In this document: positions 16,143 to 24,339 of the stretch, in pieces
Position numbering within the stretch: position 1 is the first letter of the stretch
Layout: the number at the start of each line of letters is the position of its first letter
NCBI RefSeq assembly: GCF_902168175.1
Contig: NZ_CABHOU010000072.1
Coordinates: forward strand, 62,001-126,000
From: an uncultured Chitinophaga sp.
Lineage (GTDB): Bacteria > Bacteroidota > Bacteroidia > Chitinophagales > Chitinophagaceae
Reading direction: 5' to 3'
Length of the DNA stretch: 64,000 nt
Notes under the pieces: generated by a model
Databases searched by the model: none
Told to the model about the DNA's origin: nothing
Seen by the model: only the letters and a program-made list of their open reading frames with translations
Translations under genes and position numbers: made by a program

Positions 16143-19100
16143 TCAGTCGTCTTGCTTATCTTCTTCCCATCCTTCCTTCACCTTATCCTCCATCAACTTC
16201 GCCATTCCCGCCACGGCCGCCTGCCCGCCCGCCAACGTCTTCACCTGCACCTGGCCCTTAGCCCCATTCTTCCCACTACGGATAATCAGTTTTGCACCCT
16301 CGGTGGCCACTTCCCAGAAACGGCCGCTTTGCGTAAACCGCCTAAAGATAAGCGCATCGTATGCGCCGGAGGTAACCGGTGCCGGAGGTGCTTCGGGGAA
16401 AAGACTTTGCGGGGCGGGTTTTACTGCTACCGGTGCATCTTCCTTAATATGTTGCAGTTTCTTCAATATCGCATCCATTACACGCTGTGGTTGATGTAAC
16501 CAGTCTTTTGCATATACCGTAATGGTGCGCCAGCCCGCATTCTCCAGCAGGGCAGGGCGTTGGTAGTATTGCTCTATCACATCGGGATTGCTGTAATAAC
16601 TATCATCGTCGATGATCACGCTTAAGGTGTATGCAGTATCGTCCGCATTGGTTTTTACGGCCAGTGAGCAACGGAAGCCGGATTGGCCTACCTGCTCTGC
16701 TACGGTGTAACCGCGTTGTTCTAACTGGTGGCGGATCTGCTGCCTGATCACGGTATCGCCTGCACGTTGTTTGTGCTGGAACTTCTGCGGCAACAAACCG
16801 TCCAGTATCTGCCGTGCCTGTTGCATATTGCCACTGCTAACATTGTCGGAATAGTGCAGGAAACGTTTAAAGTAATTGGCGCCCGCATTGTACTCGTTCG
16901 TGATCTGGTTATGACGGATACTGCTTACCACGGCCATGTGCCTGCGCGCACGACTGAATATCACGTTCAGTCGTTTCTCTCCGCCTTTTTTATTGATCGG
17001 GCCGAAGTTCATCGACATCTTACCACGCTTATCGGGTGCGTAACAAATGCTGAGGATAATGATGTCGCGCTCGTCGCCCTGCACATTCTCCAGGTTTTTT
17101 ACGAACAGGCCGGTAAACTGGTCGTCATCTGTACGTTCCTGCGCCTCTTCAAGTAACTGCGCAAATTCACGGTCTTTCTCCGCAAGTTTGTCCAGCGCGG
17201 ATTCTATCGCGTGTTGCTGCTCCTGGCTAAAGGCTACAATGCCTATGCTTTCGCGGGCCTGCTGCTTTAGCAGGGACCTTACCATTTCTGCAATGTATTC
17301 GGCCTCGCCGACGTTGCTCCGTTTTACATATTGTCCCTGTGAAATGTAGTGGTAACTAATGCTACGGTCGAACAGGGCGGGGGCGTGCTGCGCTGCATCG
17401 GCTGCTTCGTTACTGACTATCGGCGTTTTCTCACTGTGATGAATGGAGCGGTCGGGAATTGTCAGCAGGCTTGCATCATAAAATGCGTGGTTGCTGTAAC
17501 TGATCAGCGTTTCGTACACACTGCGGTAGTGCCATCCTAACATTACGCTATGCATTTTACGTGCGCCCTGTACTAACAAACTGTCTGCATCTGCACTTAA
17601 AATATCATTTTCATCTTCTTCATCAGGTACCTCCAGGTCGTCCGGATCGCCGGTTTTAGCGGCGAAGAAGTCGGTGGGAGGCATTTGTTTTTCGTCGCCT
17701 ACAATAATGGCCTGTGGCGCACGATAGAGCGTAGGTACACCTTCTTCCAGTGTTATCTGGCTGGCCTCGTCGAATATCACGGCGTCAAAGAAGGAGATGT
17801 CCAGTGGCAGACTATCACTTACACTCAAAGGACTCATCAGCCAAACTGGTTTTAAATCTTTTAATACCAAACCACTCTCTTTCTCGGCTAACTCCCGGAT
17901 GCTCTTGTAACGCATGCTTTTGGAGAACTCGTTCTCCAGTATTTTCCTTCCTTCGTTATACTCCTTTTTAAAGTCCTGCTCTTCGTCGGTTAACTGCGAT
18001 AAGGCCCTGTTGCTGATCTCCACATGCTGCTGGAACTGCTGGCGGATGTTCGCCCTTATACAGTCTGCATTCAGCTTCAATAGCTGTTTGTAACAATGTT
18101 TGATTTCACCCGCTGCTTTCTCTATGGCCAGGCTATCTGTATTGGCAAAACTTTTATTGTACTGGTAAATATGCCGCAGCGTTTTATGCGCCATGTTCGC
18201 TTCCAGTTGTTCTGGTGTAAATGGCATGCGGCGTACAGCGTGTTTCATACCATCGGGCATGTTTACATAGTTGCCCAGCGCAGGTAACAGGTCGTCTAAC
18301 GAATCGGTGTTGATGCTGATGTTCTCCAGGTCGTCGAGCAACTCCTGCACCGACTCGCGGTTCGGGTCCTGTAAACATTGACGCAACTGTAAATCAAGCT
18401 TGTGCAACGTTTCATGTAAACCTGCGAGCTGCTTTACTACCCGCGATGGTTCGGGGTGTTTCAGCAGGTATTGTAAAGAGCGGTCGTCGAGTTTGGTACG
18501 CATCCGTTCTATACTCAGCCGCGTCATTTCGAGATTGTCGATCCGGTATTGCTGTTGCAACTGGCGGTTCAGTTCATTCACCCGGTCGGCCGATTCGTAT
18601 TCGGCTTTCAGTTGCTCGAGTATAGTGCTGTAAGCAGGTTTAACTAGGTGTTGGGAGAAGTCGTAAGTATCTTCCAGTTGCTTCTTCAGTTTACGCCAGC
18701 CGCTGTTCAGGAAGCGGAAGAACGCTGTTTCCTGCTGCTGTGCTACCTGTAAAGCGTTCAGCGTGTCCTGCTGACTAAACTTGCGTTTCCAGTTACTGTT
18801 CTGTGCTTCTATCGCTGCCTGGGCCTGCTGCGCCAGTTTGTACTGTACTACCTGCTGGTCAAATTGCTGCGCGGCCGCATTAGCCGGATCAACGAGTTCA
18901 AGGTTGTTCGTTTCTGCCAGTGGCAGCAGGAGGGTGGCGTGTAATATCAGTTGCCTGATACCTTCTATACTGCCGCCATACGTGGCGTCTATGTTGTTTT
19001 CTTCAACCACCCGCACCACTACATCGAGCAGTTGTTGCGTTTGTTGCAGCAGTTTTTCTAACAGGTGATGGGGTTGTGGCGATGTAAACACCTGCTCGTT

Positions 19101-21458
19101 CAACTGACTGATAGGATGTTCGGAAAAAGCAGCGGAGGCGCCGCTGTCTTCCAGCGCTTTACCCAGTTGCTCTATTACCTGTCCAAACTGTTGCCAGTGC
19201 TGGTAATGCGGGATCATCTCTTCCTCCTTTGCCTGCATGTTTTGCAACAAAGGCCGCATGGCTATTACTTTTTCTATCAGGTTGTGTACGCTGATGCCTG
19301 CTACTTCCTGCTCACCCGCATTGGTGGTGTGGTATTGCTCCAGCAGCCCCAGTTGTTCCTGCAAATTGTGCAGCAGCGCGCTCCTTTTCAGGTTAATGCT
19401 GTGCAGGTCCATCTTCTTCTGCAAAAAGTCTTCGTAAGTGGCTTTCAGGTTGCGTATAAACGAACGTTTGTCGCCCTGACTATCATGTATGTAACAGCAC
19501 AATTCATCCAGCCCCTGCTGCTTTAAACGGTGATATACCACATCCAGTGCGGCGCGTTTCTCACATACGAACAACACTGTTTTGCCACGGGCTACGAAGT
19601 CGGCCACGAGGTTGGTAATGGTCTGACTTTTACCTGTTCCCGGAGGACCCTGGATAATATAACTTTCCCCGCTGCGGGCTTGTGAAATGGCGCGGGTTTG
19701 GGTGGGATCGGCGTTGATTACATGGAACCATTCTGAGGGCGGAGGGGCGTCTGCCGGTGCTTCCTGCAAGGGTTTGGGCTGCGCGTTAAACAGCTTGTCA
19801 AACACCTGGTGTGTTACCTGCTGGTCCATTACCTGGTTGTAATCGCGCACCAGGCTCATTTTTTTATAGTTGAAGTTACCCAGTACAATGTTGCATACAT
19901 CGAAGTCCCAGCGATAGGGATTACTCTCTGTTTGCGCCATGGTAAACATCTCCTTCTCTGTAACGGGGTCGGTAATCAGTTGCGGTGCCTCTTCGTCCGT
20001 AACAGGCACCACCAAAGCCTTACTCTCTGCCGGAATACCAGGTTTGTTCAGTCTTTTCAGGTATTGGTTCACGGTTTGCCGCGCTTCCCTGTACACGAGA
20101 TTAATACGTGGTTTATCGGCGTATTGTAATACGATGCCGCGATTGGCACCTTCTATCTGTACCTGCAGCAACTGGTAAAACTGCTCCAGGCTCATCTCGT
20201 CGAGGTCTACATAATCGGGTAGTCTGATGCCGTATAGTTCGTGCAGGAAGTTGGCCAGTACCGGGTTTACTTCTGCTTCGTTGGCATTTACTTTCAGGAT
20301 GTACTGATCTTCTGTAACGCTTTTCTTCTTCTTCAACTCTACGGGAATCAGCAGCAGCGGACTTTGTATACGTTCGTCCGCCTCGTCGCGCAGGTTGTGC
20401 CAGTTCAGGAAAGCGATAACGAGTTTCAACTGCGAGAAGCCAAATTCCTGGATGTCGTGTTGCGCTTCTACCCGTATTTTGTTCAGCGCTGCGGGCAGGT
20501 AAGGATGATCTTCGAAACGCAGGTATTTGTTCAGCGCCATCTCTTTCATCCCTTTTACCTTATCTGCAATTTCCTCGTTCCAGGTAAACAGCAGCTGCGG
20601 CCTTATGCTCTGGTAATGCAGTACCATGGGCACACTGCTGATAGTAAGGTTAATGAAACGGGCGTTGGATTTATAGTACAAAAGCCGGTTGCGGCGACTG
20701 GTGTCGAATAAGCGGTTGCGCAGTTTATTCAGGATAAAATCATTCCGCTCGTTACGCGCCTGATGCACCCAACCTGCTACTTCGGCGAGGTCGAGTTGTT
20801 TCTCCGGGTCGAAGTCGCGGTAATGTTCCAGGCGGTGAATGGCTTCGTATAAATCCTGGGTGCGTTTTTTCCTGTCCAGCTCCGTCATTTCGGTAATGAG
20901 GGTGCCGATGGCAGGGTGTATTTTGGGTTTATAACGACTCGGGTGGGAGCGGTGACTCACAAACAGCGCCAGGTCTTTTTCGTCGTACAGGTCAAGACCC
21001 ATCGCCACACTACCTAACACCAGTCCAAGGCAGAAAATGTCCGTTTGTTCGTCGTGGTGTTGCAGCAGCATTTCATAGCTCTGGTAACCAGGTATATAGG
21101 CCGGATGTTTCACCGGTAGTTGCAGATCGGTTTGTATACGCAGGCTCACCATCGTATCGTCCGTTACTTTCACTTTGTCTACCACTTCAAAGTGCGGCGA
21201 CTGCGAGTTTGTAAGCGCTGCGAGGGCTGGAATATTGAACTGTGGCGGTAAAGCCATTTCCATATTCACGGAAAGCTCCTGCCCGTTGGCAATCAAAGCT
21301 TCTTCCCGCTGGAAAGGCGCCGTCAGCTCTTCTTCATGGATCTTTAATACGGTCCTGAACAGTGGTAGCACGCCTGCAATCACATCGTCTGTCGTGTAAT
21401 CGCCATGCTCAAAAGCGGTAATCAAAAATTGCCTGAATGTTTGTGTCATAATTGCCAT
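16143..21458 (-). CDS. kinase-like / DUF4011 / SF1 helicase / nuclease-like / WGR-like fusion protein
   Basis: A 1771-residue protein, the largest in the window. Domains by eye: residues ~60-225 resemble the C-lobe of a protein kinase (YIPGYQSYEMLL, then TDIFCLGLVLGSVAMGLDL with Asp140) without a recognisable N-lobe or HRD/DFG motifs; ~240-450 match DUF4011 (NKLRNRLFDTSRRNRLLYYK); ~590-1540 are an SF1 (UPF1-like) helicase with Walker A GPPGTGKS (604-611), DEAS (1230-1233), GDEKQMPP and VQGDERD (1459-1465). Residues ~1562-1655 resemble the MTES_1575/Vsr-like PD-(D/E)xK domain (GWRTITVYAKDWL), with usual acidic positions altered. Residues ~1698-1765 resemble WGR (GRFWEV, KNGAKGQVQVK). DUF4011-helicase-Vsr proteins include reported antiphage genes (Hhe type); a defence or nucleic-acid surveillance role here is inference. 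Probable promoter at 21661. Confidence 0.85.
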   Translation of the reverse strand: MAIMTQTFRQFLITAFEHGDYTTDDVIAGVLPLFRTVLKIHEEELTAPFQREEALIANGQELSVNMEMALPPQFNIPALAALTNSQSPHFEVVDKVKVTDDTMVSLRIQTDLQLPVKHPAYIPGYQSYEMLLQHHDEQTDIFCLGLVLGSVAMGLDLYDEKDLALFVSHRSHPSRYKPKIHPAIGTLITEMTELDRKKRTQDLYEAIHRLEHYRDFDPEKQLDLAEVAGWVHQARNERNDFILNKLRNRLFDTSRRNRLLYYKSNARFINLTISSVPMVLHYQSIRPQLLFTWNEEIADKVKGMKEMALNKYLRFEDHPYLPAALNKIRVEAQHDIQEFGFSQLKLVIAFLNWHNLRDEADERIQSPLLLIPVELKKKKSVTEDQYILKVNANEAEVNPVLANFLHELYGIRLPDYVDLDEMSLEQFYQLLQVQIEGANRGIVLQYADKPRINLVYREARQTVNQYLKRLNKPGIPAESKALVVPVTDEEAPQLITDPVTEKEMFTMAQTESNPYRWDFDVCNIVLGNFNYKKMSLVRDYNQVMDQQVTHQVFDKLFNAQPKPLQEAPADAPPPSEWFHVINADPTQTRAISQARSGESYIIQGPPGTGKSQTITNLVADFVARGKTVLFVCEKRAALDVVYHRLKQQGLDELCCYIHDSQGDKRSFIRNLKATYEDFLQKKMDLHSINLKRSALLHNLQEQLGLLEQYHTTNAGEQEVAGISVHNLIEKVIAMRPLLQNMQAKEEEMIPHYQHWQQFGQVIEQLGKALEDSGASAAFSEHPISQLNEQVFTSPQPHHLLEKLLQQTQQLLDVVVRVVEENNIDATYGGSIEGIRQLILHATLLLPLAETNNLELVDPANAAAQQFDQQVVQYKLAQQAQAAIEAQNSNWKRKFSQQDTLNALQVAQQQETAFFRFLNSGWRKLKKQLEDTYDFSQHLVKPAYSTILEQLKAEYESADRVNELNRQLQQQYRIDNLEMTRLSIERMRTKLDDRSLQYLLKHPEPSRVVKQLAGLHETLHKLDLQLRQCLQDPNRESVQELLDDLENISINTDSLDDLLPALGNYVNMPDGMKHAVRRMPFTPEQLEANMAHKTLRHIYQYNKSFANTDSLAIEKAAGEIKHCYKQLLKLNADCIRANIRQQFQQHVEISNRALSQLTDEEQDFKKEYNEGRKILENEFSKSMRYKSIRELAEKESGLVLKDLKPVWLMSPLSVSDSLPLDISFFDAVIFDEASQITLEEGVPTLYRAPQAIIVGDEKQMPPTDFFAAKTGDPDDLEVPDEEDENDILSADADSLLVQGARKMHSVMLGWHYRSVYETLISYSNHAFYDASLLTIPDRSIHHSEKTPIVSNEAADAAQHAPALFDRSISYHYISQGQYVKRSNVGEAEYIAEMVRSLLKQQARESIGIVAFSQEQQHAIESALDKLAEKDREFAQLLEEAQERTDDDQFTGLFVKNLENVQGDERDIIILSICYAPDKRGKMSMNFGPINKKGGEKRLNVIFSRARRHMAVVSSIRHNQITNEYNAGANYFKRFLHYSDNVSSGNMQQARQILDGLLPQKFQHKQRAGDTVIRQQIRHQLEQRGYTVAEQVGQSGFRCSLAVKTNADDTAYTLSVIIDDDSYYSNPDVIEQYYQRPALLENAGWRTITVYAKDWLHQPQRVMDAILKKLQHIKEDAPVAVKPAPQSLFPEAPPAPVTSGAYDALIFRRFTQSGRFWEVATEGAKLIIRSGKNGAKGQVQVKTLAGGQAAVAGMAKLMEDKVKEGWEEDKQDD

Positions 21459-21609
21459 GCGAAAGCGTAAAAATATGGTTTAAAGGAGTATCTGGGCGGG
21501 GAAATTGCTAACGGGCAGTAAATGAATATATTAGGTTTTTCTGCGCTTCCAGTTGCTCCACTATTAACGTTTTTAAAGGGTGATTGGTATCCGGCGGCAG
21601 TAATTCTGT

Positions 21610-21638
21610 TCAGCCGCCGTTGTGTCACTCCCTTCAGC
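21610..21638 (+). repeat. dispersed 23-bp-core intergenic repeat, copy B
   Basis: Twenty-nine bases identical to copy A (8459-8487). This is the only copy not placed next to a gene 3' end: it lies between the predicted helicase promoter and the helicase start. Confidence 0.85.
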
Positions 21639-21660
21639 TATAGTAAGGCAGATCAACAGG

Positions 21661-21669
21661 GCAAAGATA
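21661..21669 (-). promoter_or_regulatory. Bacteroidota -7 promoter box, probable promoter of the helicase gene
   Basis: Minus strand reads TATCTTTGC. It lies about 200 bases upstream of the helicase start, leaving a long leader containing repeat copy B. Confidence 0.45.
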
Positions 21670-21768
21670 CGACACCGGGGAGGCGTTTCTGTTAGGCAAA
21701 TTGTTGATTTTATATGGCAAATTGTTGACGCAGGGTTAGATCGTTGCTGGTAGGGGATTTGTTTATCA

Positions 21769-21869
21769 ATCCTATATCCATCCTATATCGATCCTATATT
21801 CGCCGTCACCACCATGGCGGGTTTCAGCGGAAATGGATATAGGATGGGTAAAGGATCGATATAGGATGG
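21769..21869. repeat. two inverted 11-bp tandem arrays forming a long cruciform-capable element
   Basis: Left array: three 11-bp units beginning ATCCTATAT (21769-21801). Right array: units of ATATAGGATGG at 21837 and 21859 with a diverged unit between (11-bp phase kept). The segment 21778-21795 is an 18-bp perfect inverted repeat of 21852-21869. The element sits between the ABC exporter stop and the helicase leader; no T run follows either arm. Confidence 0.85.
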
Positions 21870-21881
21870 GTATGATGAAAT

Positions 21882-23651
21882 TTATCCTAAAAACTGTAAT
21901 TCCCCCAACCCTTTATACAAGCCTTCTTCCTTCATCATCAGCTCTTCATGTGTACCACCTTCTACTATGCGGCCTTTGTCCAGTACGAGAATGAGGTCGG
22001 AGTTGCGGATGGTCGATAAACGGTGGGCGATTACGATGGAGGTACGGCCTTTCATCAGTTTTTCGAGGGCATCCTGCACCAGGCGTTCCGATTCGGAGTC
22101 GAGGGCAGAAGTGGCTTCGTCGAGGATGAGGATGCGTGGGTCTTTGAGTACAGCGCGGGCAATGGCGATGCGCTGGCGTTGTCCGCCGGAGAGTTGTACG
22201 CCACGTTCGCCTACCACGGTATCCAGTCCTTCGGGGAAGGCCTGGATGAAGTCCCAGGCGTTGGCCTGGCGGGCAGCGGCGATGATGGAGCCTTCAGGAG
22301 CATTGGTGTCGCCGTACGCAATGTTTTCGCGAATGGTGCCACCGAACAGGAAGACATCCTGCGGCACTACGGCCATCTGGCGGCGAAGGTCGGTTAAATC
22401 GAAGCTGGAAGCTGGTTTGCCATCGAAACTAATACTGCCGCTTACCGGATCGTAAAAACGCAGCAGCAGGGAAACAACGGTGGACTTACCTGCGCCGCTC
22501 GGGCCTACCAGGGCTACCTGCCAGCCTGCCTGCACATCAAACGTTACATCGTTCAGCACGGATATATCTTTACGCGAAGGGTAACGGAAGCTCACTTCAT
22601 CGAAGCTAAGCGCCCCGGTGATCGGTTGCCTTACGTCTGCGGTAAGTGAAAGAATTTCCACCGGCTCGTCCAGTATTTCCAGCAGGTTTTCCGTAGCGCC
22701 TATGCTTTTCTGTATACGGGAGTATATTTCAGCCAGTCCGCTAATGGAGCCGCCAATGAAACCGGTGTAGATCACAAAACTGAAAAGCTGGCCAGTTTCC
22801 AGTTCATGGTTAGCCATCAGTATGGCCCCGCGCCATATAACGGCCACCATGGCGCCGAACAAACCGAGAATGATAAAGGAAGTGAAAACGCCCTGGTATT
22901 TACCTACGCGAATGCCGGTTTTGGCTACATCGTCGGTTTTCTTTTTATAACGGCCTATCTCAAAAAGCTCATTTGCAAAGGCTTTTACGTTAAATATGCC
23001 CTGGAGTGTTTCCTCAACGATAGTATTGGAATCGGCCACCTGCGCCTGCGCTTCTTTGGAAAAGCGGCGAATCGACTTACCAAATATCACGGCCACTATG
23101 GAAATAACCGGGATGATGGCCAGCATAAACAGGGTCAGTTTCCAGCTGGTAATACCCAGCAGCACTATACCGCCCACGATCATAATGATCTGGCGGATGA
23201 ATTCGGCCAGGGTAGTGGTAAACGTATCCTGTAACTGGGCAATATCTGCGGAAATGCGGCTGTTCAGTTCTCCTACGCGACGTTCGGCAAAGAACTTCAT
23301 CGGTAGCCTGATGAGGTGACTATAAGTAGCCTGGCGTAAAGAAGCCAGTGATTTTTCGGTAACGGTTACAAATATATTGATCCGGAAGAAGGAGAGTATG
23401 GCCTGGGCCACCAATACGCCTACCAGCATGGCGCCAGTGGTATTGATGTGCTCCATGATGTTGCCCTTTTGCCCGGCATCCACCAAGTTGCCGAGTAATT
23501 TCGGGAACAGCAGGGTAGCGCTGCTCGACAGGAAAAGCATCAACATACCCAGCGCAAACAGCCAGCGGTGTGGTTTGGCATATTGATATAACCTTGCAAT
23601 CTTCTTTAATCCCGAGGCAGTTACACGTGGTTTTTTAGCAGCTTGTTCCAT
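21882..23651 (-). CDS. ABC exporter, fused permease and ATPase (MsbA-like)
   Basis: A 589-residue half-transporter. Six membrane helices lie in residues ~30-320 and the nucleotide-binding domain at ~345-585: Walker A GPSGAGKST (~382-390), Q-loop PQDVFLFGGT, signature LSGGQRQR, Walker B ILILDEATSALD, and H-loop IAHRLST. All catalytic residues are present. Type IV exporters of this sort export lipids or drugs; the substrate is unknown, and MsbA-like lipid flipping is one option. A -7 box 19 bases upstream (minus strand 23671-23679) supports its own promoter. The 11-bp inverted arrays follow 13 bases after the stop. Confidence 0.92.
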   Translation of the reverse strand: MEQAAKKPRVTASGLKKIARLYQYAKPHRWLFALGMLMLFLSSSATLLFPKLLGNLVDAGQKGNIMEHINTTGAMLVGVLVAQAILSFFRINIFVTVTEKSLASLRQATYSHLIRLPMKFFAERRVGELNSRISADIAQLQDTFTTTLAEFIRQIIMIVGGIVLLGITSWKLTLFMLAIIPVISIVAVIFGKSIRRFSKEAQAQVADSNTIVEETLQGIFNVKAFANELFEIGRYKKKTDDVAKTGIRVGKYQGVFTSFIILGLFGAMVAVIWRGAILMANHELETGQLFSFVIYTGFIGGSISGLAEIYSRIQKSIGATENLLEILDEPVEILSLTADVRQPITGALSFDEVSFRYPSRKDISVLNDVTFDVQAGWQVALVGPSGAGKSTVVSLLLRFYDPVSGSISFDGKPASSFDLTDLRRQMAVVPQDVFLFGGTIRENIAYGDTNAPEGSIIAAARQANAWDFIQAFPEGLDTVVGERGVQLSGGQRQRIAIARAVLKDPRILILDEATSALDSESERLVQDALEKLMKGRTSIVIAHRLSTIRNSDLILVLDKGRIVEGGTHEELMMKEEGLYKGLGELQFLG

Positions 23652-23670
23652 ATTTTTCTGTAGACGAACC

Positions 23671-23679
23671 GCAAACCTA
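23671..23679 (-). promoter_or_regulatory. Bacteroidota -7 promoter box for the ABC exporter
   Basis: Minus strand reads TAGGTTTGC, matching TAnnTTTGC, 19 bases upstream of the ATG at 23651. It overlaps the end region of the preceding gene spacer. Confidence 0.55.
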
Positions 23680-23685
23680 GATATT

Positions 23686-24339
23686 TTATGCCATAACCTT
23701 CTTTTTTCCTGAAATATTCATCACCACAATGAATATGATCAGCTCTACCAGCATCACGAGCAGGTACCACGGTGTATCCGGATTAAAGTCGGCCGTAAGC
23801 CAGTAGTACAGCAACGCAAATACCGCACATATAGCCCCGGCCAGTGCTGTAATAAACTTGACCTGCACCCGCCAGACGAAGCTGGTAAAGGCCTTAGGGT
23901 TTTGCTCGTTCACTACCGGGTTACGCAGTTTACCCGCCAGGTAAATGTTCTCGAGCACATCAAACAGCCAGGGAACGACCTGCAGGGCGGCCAGCAGCCA
24001 GAAAAACCACTTCCCTATATGGTCCATTTTATTAGCCGCGATACCGCAAAGCAGGGCTATACCGGGATATACGGCTGCCATAAACAGGTAGTCCACGTTC
24101 AGGTGGTGTTTTACGGCACGCCTGGCGTTACCTGGCATAGTGAGTATGATGTTCACTAACTCTCTTTCTGATAAAGGCAGTTCGAGGTCCATAATGCTGA
24201 ACGGAACATTGGCGCCGGCTTTATTCATACAAAAGTGTTTCGCGACCCTGGCCATAATGTAGGTGGTAAACAGGAACACCGTAAAACAGATGGCGAAGTA
24301 AAACCAGAGGTTCGAGGTCATGCAAGGTGTGCAAATCAT
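23686..24339 (-). CDS. multi-pass membrane protein of unknown function, coupled to the patatin gene
   Basis: A 217-residue protein with about five membrane segments (WFYFAICFTVFLFTTYIMA, VDYLFMAAVYPGIALLCGI, FFWLLAALQVVPWLFDVL, ITALAGAICAVFALLYYWL, LLVMLVELIIFIVVM). I do not recognise the family. Its ATG overlaps the stop codon of the upstream patatin gene by one base (TAATG), which implies translational coupling and a joint role with the patatin protein at the membrane. No enzyme motif was found. Confidence 0.75.
   Translation of the reverse strand: MICTPCMTSNLWFYFAICFTVFLFTTYIMARVAKHFCMNKAGANVPFSIMDLELPLSERELVNIILTMPGNARRAVKHHLNVDYLFMAAVYPGIALLCGIAANKMDHIGKWFFWLLAALQVVPWLFDVLENIYLAGKLRNPVVNEQNPKAFTSFVWRVQVKFITALAGAICAVFALLYYWLTADFNPDTPWYLLVMLVELIIFIVVMNISGKKKVMA

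Larger units (their letters stand above)
21459..21881. other. 423-bp repeat-rich spacer, no gene
   Basis: Holds, in order: a probable leader of the helicase gene, repeat copy B (21610-21638), a minus-strand -7 box (21661-21669), a 13-bp direct repeat GGCAAATTGTTGA (21695-21707 and 21716-21728), and two inverted arrays of 11-bp repeats (21769-21801 and 21837-21869). No convincing coding frame. Confidence 0.7.

Noticed and set aside
21769-21869. 11-bp repeat arrays considered as CRISPR
   Set aside because: Units are contiguous, 11 bp, with no spacers and no cas genes in the window.
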